From RGIG426 sp045598965 (GTDB lineage Bacteria; Bacillota; Clostridia; Oscillospirales; Acutalibacteraceae), in the NCBI GenBank assembly GCA_045598965.1, contig JAZRVH010000006.1, positions 32,351-96,350 of the forward strand: a DNA stretch of 64,000 nt, given 5' to 3'. The notes under the pieces are model-generated. The model was not told the origin of the DNA, ran no database searches, and worked only from the letters and a program-made list of their open reading frames with translations. Positions 49,294-59,600 of the stretch are shown here, in pieces; positions within the stretch are counted from its first letter, which is position 1, and every line of letters starts with the position of its first letter. A program made the translations under genes and the position numbers.

Positions 49294-51168
49294 GTGAAAT
49301 TTTTTGCGGGCAACTACGATGTGGCGGTTATCGGTGCCGGTCATGCCGGCGTAGAGGCCGCCCTTTCGGCGGCACGACTGGGATGCAAAACCGCTCTGTT
49401 TACCATTAACTTGGACTGGGTCGCCAATATGCCCTGCAACCCCTCTATCGGCGGCACCGCCAAGGGGCATTTGGTCCGAGAAATCGACGCCTTAGGCGGC
49501 GAAATGGCAAAAGCGGCAGACGACACCCTGCTTCAATCCCGTATGCTTAATCGAGGAAAAGGCCCCGCCGTCCACTCGTTGCGGGCACAGATTGACCGCC
49601 GAGACTACTCCGCTCGGATGAAAAAAACGTTGGAACAACAAGAAAACCTCCACGTTCTGCAAGGAGAAATTGTCTCCCTCGAAAAAGAGGAAACCGGCAA
49701 CTGGCGTTTTTCCACCCGTCTGGAAGCGGAATATACCGCTCGTGCGGTAATTTTGGCAACCGGCACCTTTTTGCGAGGTAAAATTTTTGTGGGCGACGTA
49801 TCCTATGACGGCGGCCCGGACGGTATGTTTGCCGCCACCGATTTGACCGCCGATTTGCTCAAGCTCGGGATGCAGCTTCGCCGCTTCAAAACCGGCACGC
49901 CCGCTCGTGTTCTTCGTTCGTCTATCGACTTTTCCGAATTGGAGGTGCAACCCGGCGACGAGCCGGTGGTTCCCTTCTCGTTTGAAACAGAAAAAGAGTT
50001 GGAAAACAAACTTCCCTGCCACATTACCTGGACCAACAGCGAAACCAAACGCATTATTTTGGAAAATCTTCACCGCTCTCCGCTGTATGCCGGAAAAATC
50101 GACGGTGTTGGCCCTCGCTATTGCCCCAGTATTGAGGACAAAATCGTCCGTTTTGCGGACAAAGAGGCTCATCAGGTGTTTATTGAGCCGTGCGGCTATA
50201 AAACCGACGAAATGTACTTGCAGGGTCTCTCCTCCTCTTTGCCGGTTGATGTGCAATTTTCCTTGCTTAAAACCATCAAAGGACTTGAAAACGTCCACGT
50301 GATGCGACCGGCATACGCCATTGAATACGACTGCTGTGACCCGCTTCAATTATCCGCCACGTTGGAATTCAAAGAACTTCCCGGGCTTTACGGTGCGGGG
50401 CAATTCAACGGAAGCTCCGGCTACGAAGAGGCGGCGGCACAAGGTCTTGTTGCCGGCATCAACGCCGCCCTTAAACTCAAAGGCGAACCGCCGATGATTC
50501 TTGGCCGTGCCGACGGCTATATCGGCACGCTGGTGGACGATCTTGTAACCAAAGGCTGTTCTGACCCGTATCGAATGATGACCTCCCGCTCGGAATATCG
50601 CCTTGTTTTACGCCAGGATAACGCCGACGAACGCCTCACCCCGATTGGACGGCGAGTGGGACTCGTCTCGGATGAACGGTGGGCTCACTATATCGCCCGC
50701 CAAATTGCCAAAATTGCGGAGCTCGACCGTCTCCACGACACGGTGCTTCCCCCGTCGGACGCTCTCCGTATGCTGTGCGAGCAAAACGAAACCACTCCGC
50801 CGACTACCGGTGTACGCCTGTCGGAGCTTATCAAGCGTCCCCAACTGGATTATGACAAGCTGGCACCCGTTGACCCCGAACGCCCCGTTCTTGACCCGCT
50901 TGTTAAAGAGCAAATTGAGGTGCAACTGAAATACGAGGGCTATCTGAAACGGCAAGAGGCGGATATCCGTGAAATGCGGCGACTGGAAAACCGCCTGCTT
51001 CCGGACACCATCGTCTATGACAATATCACGGGACTTCGCAAGGAAGCCCGAGAAAAGCTCGGAAAAATCCGTCCCCGCAGTATCGGACAAGCCTCCCGCA
51101 TCAGCGGCGTCAGCCCTGCGGACGTCGCCGTGCTTATTTTGTTTTTGCAAGCACGGGGGGAATCGTAA
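49294..51168 (+). CDS. mnmG: tRNA uridine-5-carboxymethylaminomethyl synthesis enzyme MnmG
   Basis: The FAD-binding partner of MnmE (also called GidA). The 624-residue product starts VKFFAGNYDVAVIGAGHAG, containing the FAD GxGxxG motif, and has the conserved SIGGTAKGHLVREIDALGG and LFTINLD segments and the C-terminal DVAVLILFLQ. GTG 49294 is preferred because GGAGG sits eight bases before it; the ATG at 49279 overlaps that site. DUF1294 and rsmG follow immediately. Confidence 0.97.
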   Translation: MKFFAGNYDVAVIGAGHAGVEAALSAARLGCKTALFTINLDWVANMPCNPSIGGTAKGHLVREIDALGGEMAKAADDTLLQSRMLNRGKGPAVHSLRAQIDRRDYSARMKKTLEQQENLHVLQGEIVSLEKEETGNWRFSTRLEAEYTARAVILATGTFLRGKIFVGDVSYDGGPDGMFAATDLTADLLKLGMQLRRFKTGTPARVLRSSIDFSELEVQPGDEPVVPFSFETEKELENKLPCHITWTNSETKRIILENLHRSPLYAGKIDGVGPRYCPSIEDKIVRFADKEAHQVFIEPCGYKTDEMYLQGLSSSLPVDVQFSLLKTIKGLENVHVMRPAYAIEYDCCDPLQLSATLEFKELPGLYGAGQFNGSSGYEEAAAQGLVAGINAALKLKGEPPMILGRADGYIGTLVDDLVTKGCSDPYRMMTSRSEYRLVLRQDNADERLTPIGRRVGLVSDERWAHYIARQIAKIAELDRLHDTVLPPSDALRMLCEQNETTPPTTGVRLSELIKRPQLDYDKLAPVDPERPVLDPLVKEQIEVQLKYEGYLKRQEADIREMRRLENRLLPDTIVYDNITGLRKEAREKLGKIRPRSIGQASRISGVSPADVAVLILFLQARGES

Positions 51169-51474
51169 ATGCTGTGTTGGTATTTTTTGGGCTGGTTAGG
51201 GCTTATGGGCATCCTCGGTTCCGCCGTCTCGATTTACGACAAATGGGCGGCAAAACACAACCAAAAGTATCGCATCCGTGAAAAGACCCTGTTGCGTCTC
51301 GGTGCCGTGGGCGGAGCCCTTTTGATGTATATAACCATGCAGCTTATCCGCCACAAAACACAGCACAAAACCATTATGCGAGGGCTTACATTCGCCTATC
51401 TTATCCACGCCATGATTTTCGGATTTTTACTGTATAAGGGAGGGTATACCGCTTGGTTTCTAAATCTCTTTTAA
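51169..51474 (+). CDS. DUF1294 membrane protein
   Basis: The 101-residue protein has about three membrane segments. It carries the DUF1294 pattern: SIYDKWAAKHNQKYRIREKT, then LLRLGAVGGALLMY and RHKTQHK. Function unknown in the family. It starts on the base after the mnmG stop codon and overlaps the rsmG start by 22 bases, so it is inserted in the usual mnmG-rsmG pair and tightly coupled to both. Confidence 0.85.
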   Translation: MLCWYFLGWLGLMGILGSAVSIYDKWAAKHNQKYRIREKTLLRLGAVGGALLMYITMQLIRHKTQHKTIMRGLTFAYLIHAMIFGFLLYKGGYTAWFLNLF

Positions 51475-52169
51475 TCAATGCCGCCGCCTCTGTCGGTGTC
51501 ACCCTCTCCCCCGAAACGGCAGAAAAACTCGACACCTACGCCGCCCGTCTTGTGGAATGGAACCAAAAGGTCAATTTAACCGCTCTGACCGACCCGCAAG
51601 ATATCGTGTGGAAGCATTTTGCGGACAGCTTGTCCGCCGCCCCCTATTTGCCGAAAACGCCCTTTTCGCTGATTGACGTGGGAACCGGTGCCGGTTTTCC
51701 CGGCGTGCCGCTCGCTCTGTTGCGAGGCGACCTTTCGTTGACGCTTTTAGACAGCTTGCAAAAACGGCTGACCTTTCTCGAAGAATTGTGCCGTGAATTA
51801 CAGCTTCCCGTCACACTCGTCCACGCTCGAGCAGAGGACGGCGGCCACGACCCTGCTTTGCGAGAGCAATTTGACGTTGCCACCGCCCGTGCCGTTGCCA
51901 ATTTGCCGGTACTGTGCGAATACTGCTTGCCCTTTGTCAAGGTGGGCGGGCTGTTTCTCGGCATGAAAGGCCCCGCCGGAGACGAGGAGCTGAGTGCCGC
52001 CGAAACCGCCATAAAACGGCTGGGAGGCAAACCCGCCGGCATCAAAACGCTGACACTGAACGAAGCGGGCGAGCCCTTTGACCGCACGCTGGTTTTTGTC
52101 GACAAAATCAGCGGCACACCGAAGGCATATCCCCGTCCCGCCGCAAAAATCAAAAAAAGCACGCTGTAA
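51453..52169 (+). CDS. rsmG: 16S rRNA (guanine527-N7)-methyltransferase RsmG
   Basis: The 238-residue protein has the RsmG pattern: LVEWNQKVNLTALTD, the SAM motif LIDVGTGAGFPGVPLALL and a later VATARAVANLPVLCEY. It methylates G527 of 16S rRNA and its loss affects streptomycin response in other bacteria. It begins with TTG at 51453, nine bases after AGGGAGG and inside the DUF1294 gene; no ATG fits as well. Confidence 0.95.
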   Translation: MVSKSLLINAAASVGVTLSPETAEKLDTYAARLVEWNQKVNLTALTDPQDIVWKHFADSLSAAPYLPKTPFSLIDVGTGAGFPGVPLALLRGDLSLTLLDSLQKRLTFLEELCRELQLPVTLVHARAEDGGHDPALREQFDVATARAVANLPVLCEYCLPFVKVGGLFLGMKGPAGDEELSAAETAIKRLGGKPAGIKTLTLNEAGEPFDRTLVFVDKISGTPKAYPRPAAKIKKSTL

Positions 52170-52182
52170 AGCGTGCTTTCGA
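52155..52182 (+). terminator. Hairpin at the end of rsmG
   Basis: AAAGCACGC (52156-52164) pairs with GCGTGCTTT (52171-52179) across the stop codon. The following T-run is short, so it may be a weak terminator. Confidence 0.6.
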
Positions 52183-52247
52183 CACCAAAATCCGACCGTC
52201 TTTTTTCTTTGTGCGTGATAGCATAAAAAGAAAAAGGACGGTTTTTT

Positions 52248-53060
52248 ATGTGGGATGTTACGTTACAAAAACGGGTTGGCTCCGTAATCAGTCTGCCCGT
52301 CGCCTCTATCCAACCGAATCCGGCACAACCCCGCCGCAGTTTTGATTACGACAAACTGCTGTCTCTTGCCAGAAGCATTGGCGAAAACGGGCTTTTACAG
52401 CCGCTGACAGTCACGATGCAAAACGGCGTGCCTACCCTTGTTGCCGGTGAACGGCGGCTTCGAGCGTGTAAAATTGCCGGGCTGAAATCGGTGCCGTGTA
52501 TTGTGGTAAAACACACCGACGAGCAGGCGGCCGTGTTGGCGTTGGTGGAAAATCTACAGCGGGAGGATTTGCATTTTTTAGAGCAGGCCGAGGGTATTCG
52601 TCGCCTGATTGACGACTATCATCTCACCCAAGAGCAAGCCGCTGTACGGTTGGGGTTTACTCAGCCAACCGTCGCCAACAAACTTCGTCTTTTGGCGTTT
52701 TCTCCTGCCGAGCGGGATAAGCTGCTCTCTTGCGGTGCCAGCGAACGACACGCCCGTGCCCTCCTCGGATTAGAGGAATCTGCCCGTGCCGCTTTACTGG
52801 TGCGTCTTGCCGCCGAGCACTGGACGGTGGCACGTACCGAACGAGAGGTCGCCCGCCTGAAAGAAGCGGAAAAATCGCCCCGCCGTCGAGTAACGCCCCT
52901 TGTAAAAGATGTGCGGCTCTTTTTTAATACCGTGGACAAAGCGGTGGACACAATGCGTCGTTCGGGACTTACGGTAGACGCCGAAAAACGACAAGGAAAC
53001 GGCTATATTGAATGGGTTGTTCGCATTCCCAACACCGAAAACAACCCCCATTCCGTATAA
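52248..53060 (+). CDS. noc: Nucleoid occlusion protein Noc (ParB paralogue)
   Basis: A ParB-type CTPase that binds its own sites and blocks division over DNA. The 270-residue protein has VASIQPNPAQPRRSFD, VAGERRLRACKIAGL, ALVENLQREDLHFLEQAEG and a helix-turn-helix (QEQAAVRLGFTQPTVANKLR). Its place after rsmG is the classical noc position, which separates it from the ParB that lies 10 kb away. AAAGGA precedes the ATG. Confidence 0.9.
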   Translation: MWDVTLQKRVGSVISLPVASIQPNPAQPRRSFDYDKLLSLARSIGENGLLQPLTVTMQNGVPTLVAGERRLRACKIAGLKSVPCIVVKHTDEQAAVLALVENLQREDLHFLEQAEGIRRLIDDYHLTQEQAAVRLGFTQPTVANKLRLLAFSPAERDKLLSCGASERHARALLGLEESARAALLVRLAAEHWTVARTEREVARLKEAEKSPRRRVTPLVKDVRLFFNTVDKAVDTMRRSGLTVDAEKRQGNGYIEWVVRIPNTENNPHSV

Positions 53061-53085
53061 TCTTGTTGCGTTTATACGAATTGTA

Positions 53086-53406
53086 TTATCCCGTGTATTC
53101 TTGCAACAACGCCAAAAACGCCTCTCTTGTCGCTGCCGGAATCCCTTTTGCCAGCCGAGCCTGCTCCTCCGGCGGCAAAGCGGCAACCCACACGTCATAC
53201 ACCTCTTTAGGCGTATCGCCGTCACAAAACAGTGCCAGATGCCCCTCGAAAACACCCAATGTTCCGAAAACGGCAACATCCTTTGCGGCGGTGACCGCTG
53301 TTTTGGCAGACGGCGAATCCGCCGTGGTTGCCGTCACCCCGCAAATCACCGACACCGACAACACCACCACGGCACACGCAACACCGCAAAACCACCATTT
53401 CCCCAT
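53086..53406 (-). CDS. Small membrane-anchored protein with BofC C-terminal-like domain
   Basis: The 106-residue protein has a signal anchor (CGVACAVVVLSVSVICGV) and an extracytoplasmic domain with the pattern GVFEGHLALFCDGDTPKEVY, then VWVAALPPEEQARLAKGI and LLQEYTG. This matches the C-terminal domain of BofC, a forespore regulator, which occurs alone in many Clostridia. AAAGGAG lies upstream of ATG 53406. It is convergent with noc and divergent from the PBP. Confidence 0.75.
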   Translation of the reverse strand: MGKWWFCGVACAVVVLSVSVICGVTATTADSPSAKTAVTAAKDVAVFGTLGVFEGHLALFCDGDTPKEVYDVWVAALPPEEQARLAKGIPAATREAFLALLQEYTG

Positions 53407-53475
53407 TCCTGCCACTCCTTTTTCCGTTTTGCAAATATTTTTCCCCGCCCGACCTCCTTTCATACACAAAAGCAT

Positions 53476-53504
53476 TTGACAATTGGTAAAAAAATGTTTA
53501 TACT
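53476..53504 (+). promoter_or_regulatory. Promoter of the class A PBP gene
   Basis: TTGACA (53476-53481), 17-base spacer, TATACT (53499-53504). Confidence 0.88.
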
Positions 53505-53564
53505 GTATACGTATGCCCCTATACATATCTTTTACTTTTCGAATTTGTGAAGGGAGTGATCCTC

Positions 53565-55934
53565 GTGGCGAAGGATAACCGCAATAAAAAAACCGGCGTT
53601 GCGTGGTATAATCGTCCTGCGGCAAAACGGACATGGAAAGTGTTCAGCGTCGCTATGAAGTGCTTATTCACCGTTTTTCTGGTGTTTTTCGTCACCGGCT
53701 GCCTGGTGGCGGGCATTATGGCCTACTATATTTCTAACGCTGTTGCCTCCGGTGCAGACGTTCCCGAGCTGACCACCTCCGGCAACGTGGGCACCAGCGT
53801 AATGCTCACGTATGACGAGGCATCTGACGAGTGGAAAGAGTTTATGCACTTAGAGGGCTCGAACCACATTTGGGCCGATTTGAAAGACATTCCCGCCAAT
53901 ATGCAAAACGCCGTTATCGCCATTGAGGACGAACGCTTCCGCCAACACGACGGCGTCGACTGGAAACGTACCGCTTCCGCCGTTGTCAATATGGTGTTCA
54001 AATTCTCCTCTGTGGAATACGGCGGCTCTACCCTCACCCAACAGCTTGTTAAACAACTGACCGGCGACAACGACCATACCGTTATGCGTAAGGTCACCGA
54101 AATTATGAAAGCGTTGGAGCTGGAAAAACAGTACTCCAAGGAAGAAATCCTCGAGGCATATCTCAACATTCTGCCGCTTTCCGACAACATTACCGGCGTC
54201 GGCTTCGGTGCCAACTACTATTTCAGCAAAGACGTTCAAGACCTTTCTCTTGCGGAATGTGCCGTGCTTGCCAGTATCACCCAAAACCCGTCGTATTACG
54301 ACCCGTATCGCCACCCCGAAAACGTCCGTGATCGCCAGCAAACCGTCTTGTGGAAAATGTTTAAGCTCGGCTTTATCACCGAGGACGAATATAACCAAGC
54401 CATGGGCGAGGAACTGATTTTGTCCAGCAACGTGTCGTATGTCAGCGTGCAGGATTACTACACGGATATGGTTATCGAAAGCGTTATCGCCGATTTGCAA
54501 GAGCAATACGGCTACTCCTATGCCCAAGCGGAAAATATGATTTACTACGGCGGCCTGCGTATTTATTCGTGGGAGGATTTGAGCGTCCAATCCGCTATGG
54601 AACGGCTGTATGCCGACGAATCCATTTATCCCGACGCCATCCCCGGCGACGAGGAGGATCCCCGTGTGGCATTCTTTGCCACCGACTATAACGGCAAGGT
54701 TATCACCACCGTGGGCGACCGTGGCGTAAAGAGCGGCGACCGTGTTACCAACATTTCGACCATGTCGAAGCGTCAGCCCGGCTCCTCCATCAAACCGATT
54801 GCCCTGTACGATTTGGGTATCGAATACAACCTCTTTAACTACTCCAGCCGTGTGGCGGATGCCCCGTGTCTGACCGTGGGCGGCAAACCCTGGCCGCCGA
54901 ACTACGGCTATTCCTATGCGTTCGACAACGGCTACACCCTGCTTTACCTCGGTTTACAGCAATCACTTAACACCGTGGCAACGCAGGTGTTAAATCAAGT
55001 GGGTCTCGACAACAGTTATGACTTCTTAACCAACGTGCTCGGCATCACCACCTATGTGGAGGACGATATCAACTTCTCCGCCTTGGGTCTCGGCGGTGCC
55101 ACCTACGGTGCCTATTTGAGTGAGCTTACCTCCGCCTACCAAATCTTCGGTAACGGCGGTGTCTACAACGGCTTTTACTGCTATGACAAGGTGGAAAACG
55201 CACAAGGCGAAGTGATTTTGCAAACCGCTCCGCTTGGTGTACAAGCCCTCAGCGAGGACACCTCTTACGTTATGAACCGCCTGTTACAGCAGGTTGTCCG
55301 TGGCAACCTCGGTACGCTGTACAAAATCAACGGCAGCTGGCCCGGCATGGAAATCTTCGCCAAAACCGGTACAACCGACGCCAACAACGACGTGTTGGCG
55401 GTTGGCGGTACGCCGTATTATGTAGCGGGTTGCTGGTTCGGTTATCGCTATAACAACGAAATGACCTATACCCAAGCCCAAGCGGTTAAAACCTTGTGGA
55501 ACGAGGGTATGCTGTTGCTCAACCGTGGTCTTCCCACCAAAACCTTTGAGCATTGGGGCGAGACAAAAGAACTGACCTTCTGCCGTCGGTCCGGTTTGCT
55601 TGCCTCCTCGGGATGTAGGGATTGTGCCACCGGCGTCTATCGCTTGTCGAACATTCCCGCCACCTGCACCTCCTGCGGCAGCGGTGCTCCCAAAAACACG
55701 ACAAAGCAAGCCGCCGAAACCACCAAGTCGCCGCAAACACCTCTCACTACCGCTCCGCCCGCTGTTTCGGAAGTGTCGGTAGCACAAGAGCCGTCGACTC
55801 CTCCGGTCGAATCCGAGCCGGAGCTTCCGCCGCAAGAGGTTTCTGCGGCAGAACCGGCGGAGGTGTCGGTCAACGAGGATGTTCCAGCGGACACCAGCGA
55901 AGCGGCGGACACGCCGGTCGCTCCCGCTGAGTAA
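53565..55934 (+). CDS. Class A penicillin-binding protein (PBP1)
   Basis: Bifunctional peptidoglycan synthase. After a cytoplasmic start and one membrane segment (CLFTVFLVFFVTGCLVAGIM) come the glycosyltransferase domain (IEDERFRQHDGVDW and GGSTLTQQLVKQLTG) and the transpeptidase domain (SxxK in QPGSSIKP, SLN, KTGTT). The last 100 residues are Pro/Glu/Ser/Val-rich and likely disordered outside the cell. GTG 53565 is preferred, nine bases after AAGGGAG; the GTG at 53547 overlaps that site. Length about 789 residues. Confidence 0.96.
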   Translation: MAKDNRNKKTGVAWYNRPAAKRTWKVFSVAMKCLFTVFLVFFVTGCLVAGIMAYYISNAVASGADVPELTTSGNVGTSVMLTYDEASDEWKEFMHLEGSNHIWADLKDIPANMQNAVIAIEDERFRQHDGVDWKRTASAVVNMVFKFSSVEYGGSTLTQQLVKQLTGDNDHTVMRKVTEIMKALELEKQYSKEEILEAYLNILPLSDNITGVGFGANYYFSKDVQDLSLAECAVLASITQNPSYYDPYRHPENVRDRQQTVLWKMFKLGFITEDEYNQAMGEELILSSNVSYVSVQDYYTDMVIESVIADLQEQYGYSYAQAENMIYYGGLRIYSWEDLSVQSAMERLYADESIYPDAIPGDEEDPRVAFFATDYNGKVITTVGDRGVKSGDRVTNISTMSKRQPGSSIKPIALYDLGIEYNLFNYSSRVADAPCLTVGGKPWPPNYGYSYAFDNGYTLLYLGLQQSLNTVATQVLNQVGLDNSYDFLTNVLGITTYVEDDINFSALGLGGATYGAYLSELTSAYQIFGNGGVYNGFYCYDKVENAQGEVILQTAPLGVQALSEDTSYVMNRLLQQVVRGNLGTLYKINGSWPGMEIFAKTGTTDANNDVLAVGGTPYYVAGCWFGYRYNNEMTYTQAQAVKTLWNEGMLLLNRGLPTKTFEHWGETKELTFCRRSGLLASSGCRDCATGVYRLSNIPATCTSCGSGAPKNTTKQAAETTKSPQTPLTTAPPAVSEVSVAQEPSTPPVESEPELPPQEVSAAEPAEVSVNEDVPADTSEAADTPVAPAE

Positions 55935-55945
55935 TTTCTGTATAC

Positions 55946-55986
55946 AAAAAGAGCCTTGTATGAACTTCATACAAGGCTCTTTTTTT
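55946..55986. terminator. Bidirectional terminator
   Basis: AAAGAGCCTTGTATGAA and TTCATACAAGGCTCTTT pair, with flanking A-run and T-run, between convergent genes. Confidence 0.92.
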
Positions 55987-55993
55987 CGGGCTT

Positions 55994-56518
55994 TTACGCT
56001 TTTACGGTTACAGTGGCGGTCACCGGCGTAAAGGGAATGTCGTTGGCATCCACGTCAATGTTGTTGCCTTCCTTGCATCCCACGTTCACGTGATAGTCAC
56101 CGGAGGCGGCGTTTTCCGCAATGCGGAAGGTAAGCTGTGCCACCTGCCCTTTCATAGAATAGTTTTGGATTTCTCTGCCCGCTCCCTGCAAAACAAGGGG
56201 GTTGGCGGTTTTGTTTATCGTCATTTCAAAATTGGTGTTGTAGGCATCGCTCATCACCACATCCACCGGTGTCATCACCGTGGCATCGTAGTTGACCTCC
56301 CACGAAAAGCCCCACATATCCGACGATTCCGCAAGCGATACATCGAGGGTCACGGTATCCCCCGGCTTCGCTTCTGCATTTGTTATCTGCAAGGTGGTTG
56401 TTTGCAGATGCTTCGGGTCGTTGCTCCCCGAGGAGGAGCCTGCGTCTTTCCCGCACCCACACAACAGCACAAAGCAAGCGGCGACAGCACACGCCGCCCC
56501 AACAAGTTTCTTTTTCAT
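55994..56518 (-). CDS. Cohesin-like domain lipoprotein
   Basis: The 174-residue protein has a signal sequence with lipobox (ACFVLLCGCG), a short Ser/Gly linker and one domain with cohesin/CBM-like features: AKPGDTVTLDVSLAESSDM, WGFSWEVNYDATVMTPVDV and QVAQLTFRIAENAASGDYHV. Cohesins bind dockerin modules in cellulosome-type assemblies. It is anchored in the membrane and lies directly downstream of the giant GH16 gene, though that protein has no dockerin that I can see. AAGGAGG precedes ATG 56518. Confidence 0.78.
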   Translation of the reverse strand: MKKKLVGAACAVAACFVLLCGCGKDAGSSSGSNDPKHLQTTTLQITNAEAKPGDTVTLDVSLAESSDMWGFSWEVNYDATVMTPVDVVMSDAYNTNFEMTINKTANPLVLQGAGREIQNYSMKGQVAQLTFRIAENAASGDYHVNVGCKEGNNIDVDANDIPFTPVTATVTVKA

Positions 56519-56572
56519 AGTCTCATCCTCCTTGACTTTCTCCATTATACCAAATCCTCGCCCGTTTGGCAA

Positions 56573-56612
56573 GAAAAATCCCGCTCTGCAAAACACAGAG
56601 CGGGATTTTTTA
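56573..56612 (-). terminator. Terminator of the giant GH16 gene
   Basis: AAAATCCCGCTCTG and CAGAGCGGGATTTT pair, with A-run and T-run on the two sides. It separates the giant gene from the cohesin-like gene. Confidence 0.88.
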
Positions 56613-56619
56613 CGGTTTG

Positions 56620-59600
56620 TTAAATTCTTGCCACAACACCGGCATCGTCATGGTCACTCCATGTGGTAATGCCATCCATGGTGCGGAATGCCTGCACCGT
56701 GTATTTGGTGTTTTCTTTGGCAGTGGCACTGCGGTCGGTGAAGCTGGTGGTCGTTTGGCCTACCAGGGTTTTCACCGTCTTCCACTTGGTGCCGGTCCAC
56801 TTATACAAGCGGTAACCGGTGGCACCGGTGGTCTGTCCCCACGAAACGACCACGCCCTCGCCGGTCACTTCTGCCGCTGTAAGCGTCGGAGCGTTCAGCT
56901 TCACGCTGGCGGTGGTGCCGGTCAAATCGTAGGCACTATACACTTTTTCGCCATTTTCGGTGGTGTATGCCTGCACGGTATACACATACGTAACATTTGC
57001 CACCGGATGGTTGTCGGTATATTGGGTGGCGGGAGCATCCACGGTGGCAATGGTTCGCCACGGGGTATCTGCCGTCTTGCGATAAATGCGGTAGCCTTCG
57101 GCACCTTGCACCGCTTGCCAGTCAATCGTAATGCTCATACCGGTAACGGTGGAACCGCTTTCCGGCTCACCAAAGGAGGCGGTAGCATACACACCGTCCG
57201 GATCGTAGGAGCTCCACATCCGGGTTCCGGTCAACGGGCTGTCATAGAACGCCTGCACCGTGTAGGTATAGGTCTCGCCGGCAACCAATCCTTTTGCCGT
57301 ATACTCGGTGGTATCGCCGGAATTAAAGGTCTTCACGGTAATCCAGTTGTCGCCATCCTTGCGATAGAGGCGATAACCGGAAGCTCCGGTCACTTTATCC
57401 CAGCTGACGGTAATGCCCGCAGCGGTGGCGGTAGCACCAATCAGGTTCGGCTCGCCAAAGACCACGGTTGCGAGAGCACCCGGCTCCTCGTAATCGCTCC
57501 AAATCTTATCCGTAGAACCGGTGACATACGCTTGCACCGTGTAGTTGTAGTTGCCTTTTTCCAGTCCGGTATCGGTGATAGAGGCCACCGTACCGCCGGT
57601 CACTGTTTTCACGGCGGTCCAGTTGCCGTCCTTGGCTTTTCGATACACACGATAGCCCTCGGCACCTTCCACCGGCGTCCAGTTGACGATGACAGACGAG
57701 CCGTCCACCGTCGGAGTTCCCATCACCGGCGTGGGCGGAGCATCCGGGTCCACAATCAGCGATTTGAAGCTGGCGGAGATAACCACGGCGTTCGCCGGCA
57801 TCGTAAAGGTGGTGGTCGAAGCCGTCGCATCCGCAAAGGTGCTGACGCCCGTCCAAGAGACAAACTCTTTGCCCTCGGGCACGGTTGCGGTCACCGTTAC
57901 CACATCGCCGGCTTTCGCCTCGGCAATCTGTTGACCCTCGCTGTCATACGCTTTACCGCCGGACACCGTAATCGCATACGGTGCCAGTTTATAGGTGGCA
58001 GCAATCGTCACGTTCGCCGGCGGCATAACAAAGGTTGTCGAGGCATCGTTTTCACGGACGATTTCCGCACCGCCCGCCGACACAATCCATTTGTCAAACA
58101 CAAAGCCGTCCGCCGGTTTGTTGGCGGTAATCGTAACAACGTCCTCAAAGTGGAGACCGGTGGTCTTGCTCGCCGTCGCATTGGAAAGGGTCAATGTGTA
58201 GTCGATTTGTTTGAAGTTGGCGGTGATTTCCACGTCTGCCGCCGGCATCGTAAAGGTCGCCTTGATATTGGTCAAGCTCGAAAGGGTCACGTTGTTGGAG
58301 TTCACCGTCCAGCTGACGAATTCGTAGCCGGTTTTCGGCGTGCCGTCCAGCGTGACAATGTCACCGGCGATAGCGGTATCCTTGTTGGAAGCACCGTTGT
58401 TGACGATGACATTATAGCGGGCGAAGTCATAGGTGGCTTCGATGGCAATATCCTGTGCCACCATGGTAAAGGTGGTAATCTCACTGTCTTTGTTTGCCAA
58501 CACAATGCCGTCGCCGGATTTCACGTTCCAGCCGGTGAACTTCATTCCCTCTGCCGGGGCGTTCGCCGTAATCGTCACCGTATCGCCATAGTGGGCTTTG
58601 GTAACCTCCACGCCGTTCACCTTGGCGGTACCAAGGCTCAGACCCACCGCATATTCCATCTGACGATAGGTAGCGGTCAGGGTGACGTCACCCTCTTGCA
58701 TCGTAAAGGTGGTGTCGGCGGCGTTCACGTCGCCGAACAGAGAGGCCGGCATTTCAACGGCCGCTCCGTTCACCTTCACCAACCAGCCGTTAAAGACATA
58801 GCCGGTTTCGGGCGTGTTCGCATGAATAGCAACCGATTGACCCTTAGAGGCTTCGGTCACGTCCGCCGAACCGCTTTCCACGGTCACGGAATATTTCGCC
58901 GCTTCGGTAGGTGTTGTCGTTGCCTGCGTAACGTCACCGCCGGTATACCCGTCGATAACGATTTGGGTTTCATCATGGTTGGGGTGAGTAACACTACCAC
59001 CGAGCACGACGTTGTCGTTCATGTCAATGGAGAACTCACCGATAAGCGTTTTGCCGCTGTTATAGAAGTTATCACCGGTCAGCGGGACGCCATTTGCAGT
59101 CAGATTGAAACAAGTGGCGATTTTCGACGAGTCAGTCCATTCTTCATCACCCTTATACACGTCTATCAGCTTAAGCGTTATGTGTGCCGTTGCACCAACA
59201 GCATACTCAAAGACGTTGGTTTCGCTGGCTAAGAACTCGTGAATATCCCAACGAGGCGTCTCCTCGGTAAACGCCACAGTCAACGTACGGGTGTTACCCT
59301 GCGGACGGGTTTGGGTCGTGGTGGTCGTTTGGGTAGTCGTAGTCGTGGTTGTAGTCGTGGTTGTCTTAGTAGTCGATGTCGTCTTGGTGGTCGAAGTGGT
59401 CTTCGTCACAGACGAGCCGGACTGCGACGGTTGCGACTGGGACGCAGACGACTGGGTTGCCGTCGGCTCGGTCGGCGTGTCGCCCTCGGACAAATAGATG
59501 TTGTCGCAGGTCAGCGTGCCGTTTTGTTGTTTATAAACAGAAACAATAAAGGTAATCTCGCCCACCGTATCGCCGGTAGTAAAGGTGTATTGCTGTTTTT

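Noticed and set aside
56085..56100. GTTCACGTGATAG considered as a parS site
   Set aside because: It matches only the centre of the parS palindrome and lies inside the cohesin-like gene.
56620..57000. LPXTG-type or dockerin C-terminus on the GH16 protein
   Set aside because: The protein ends in an Fn3 domain without a sorting motif, hydrophobic tail or duplicated calcium-binding dockerin helices.
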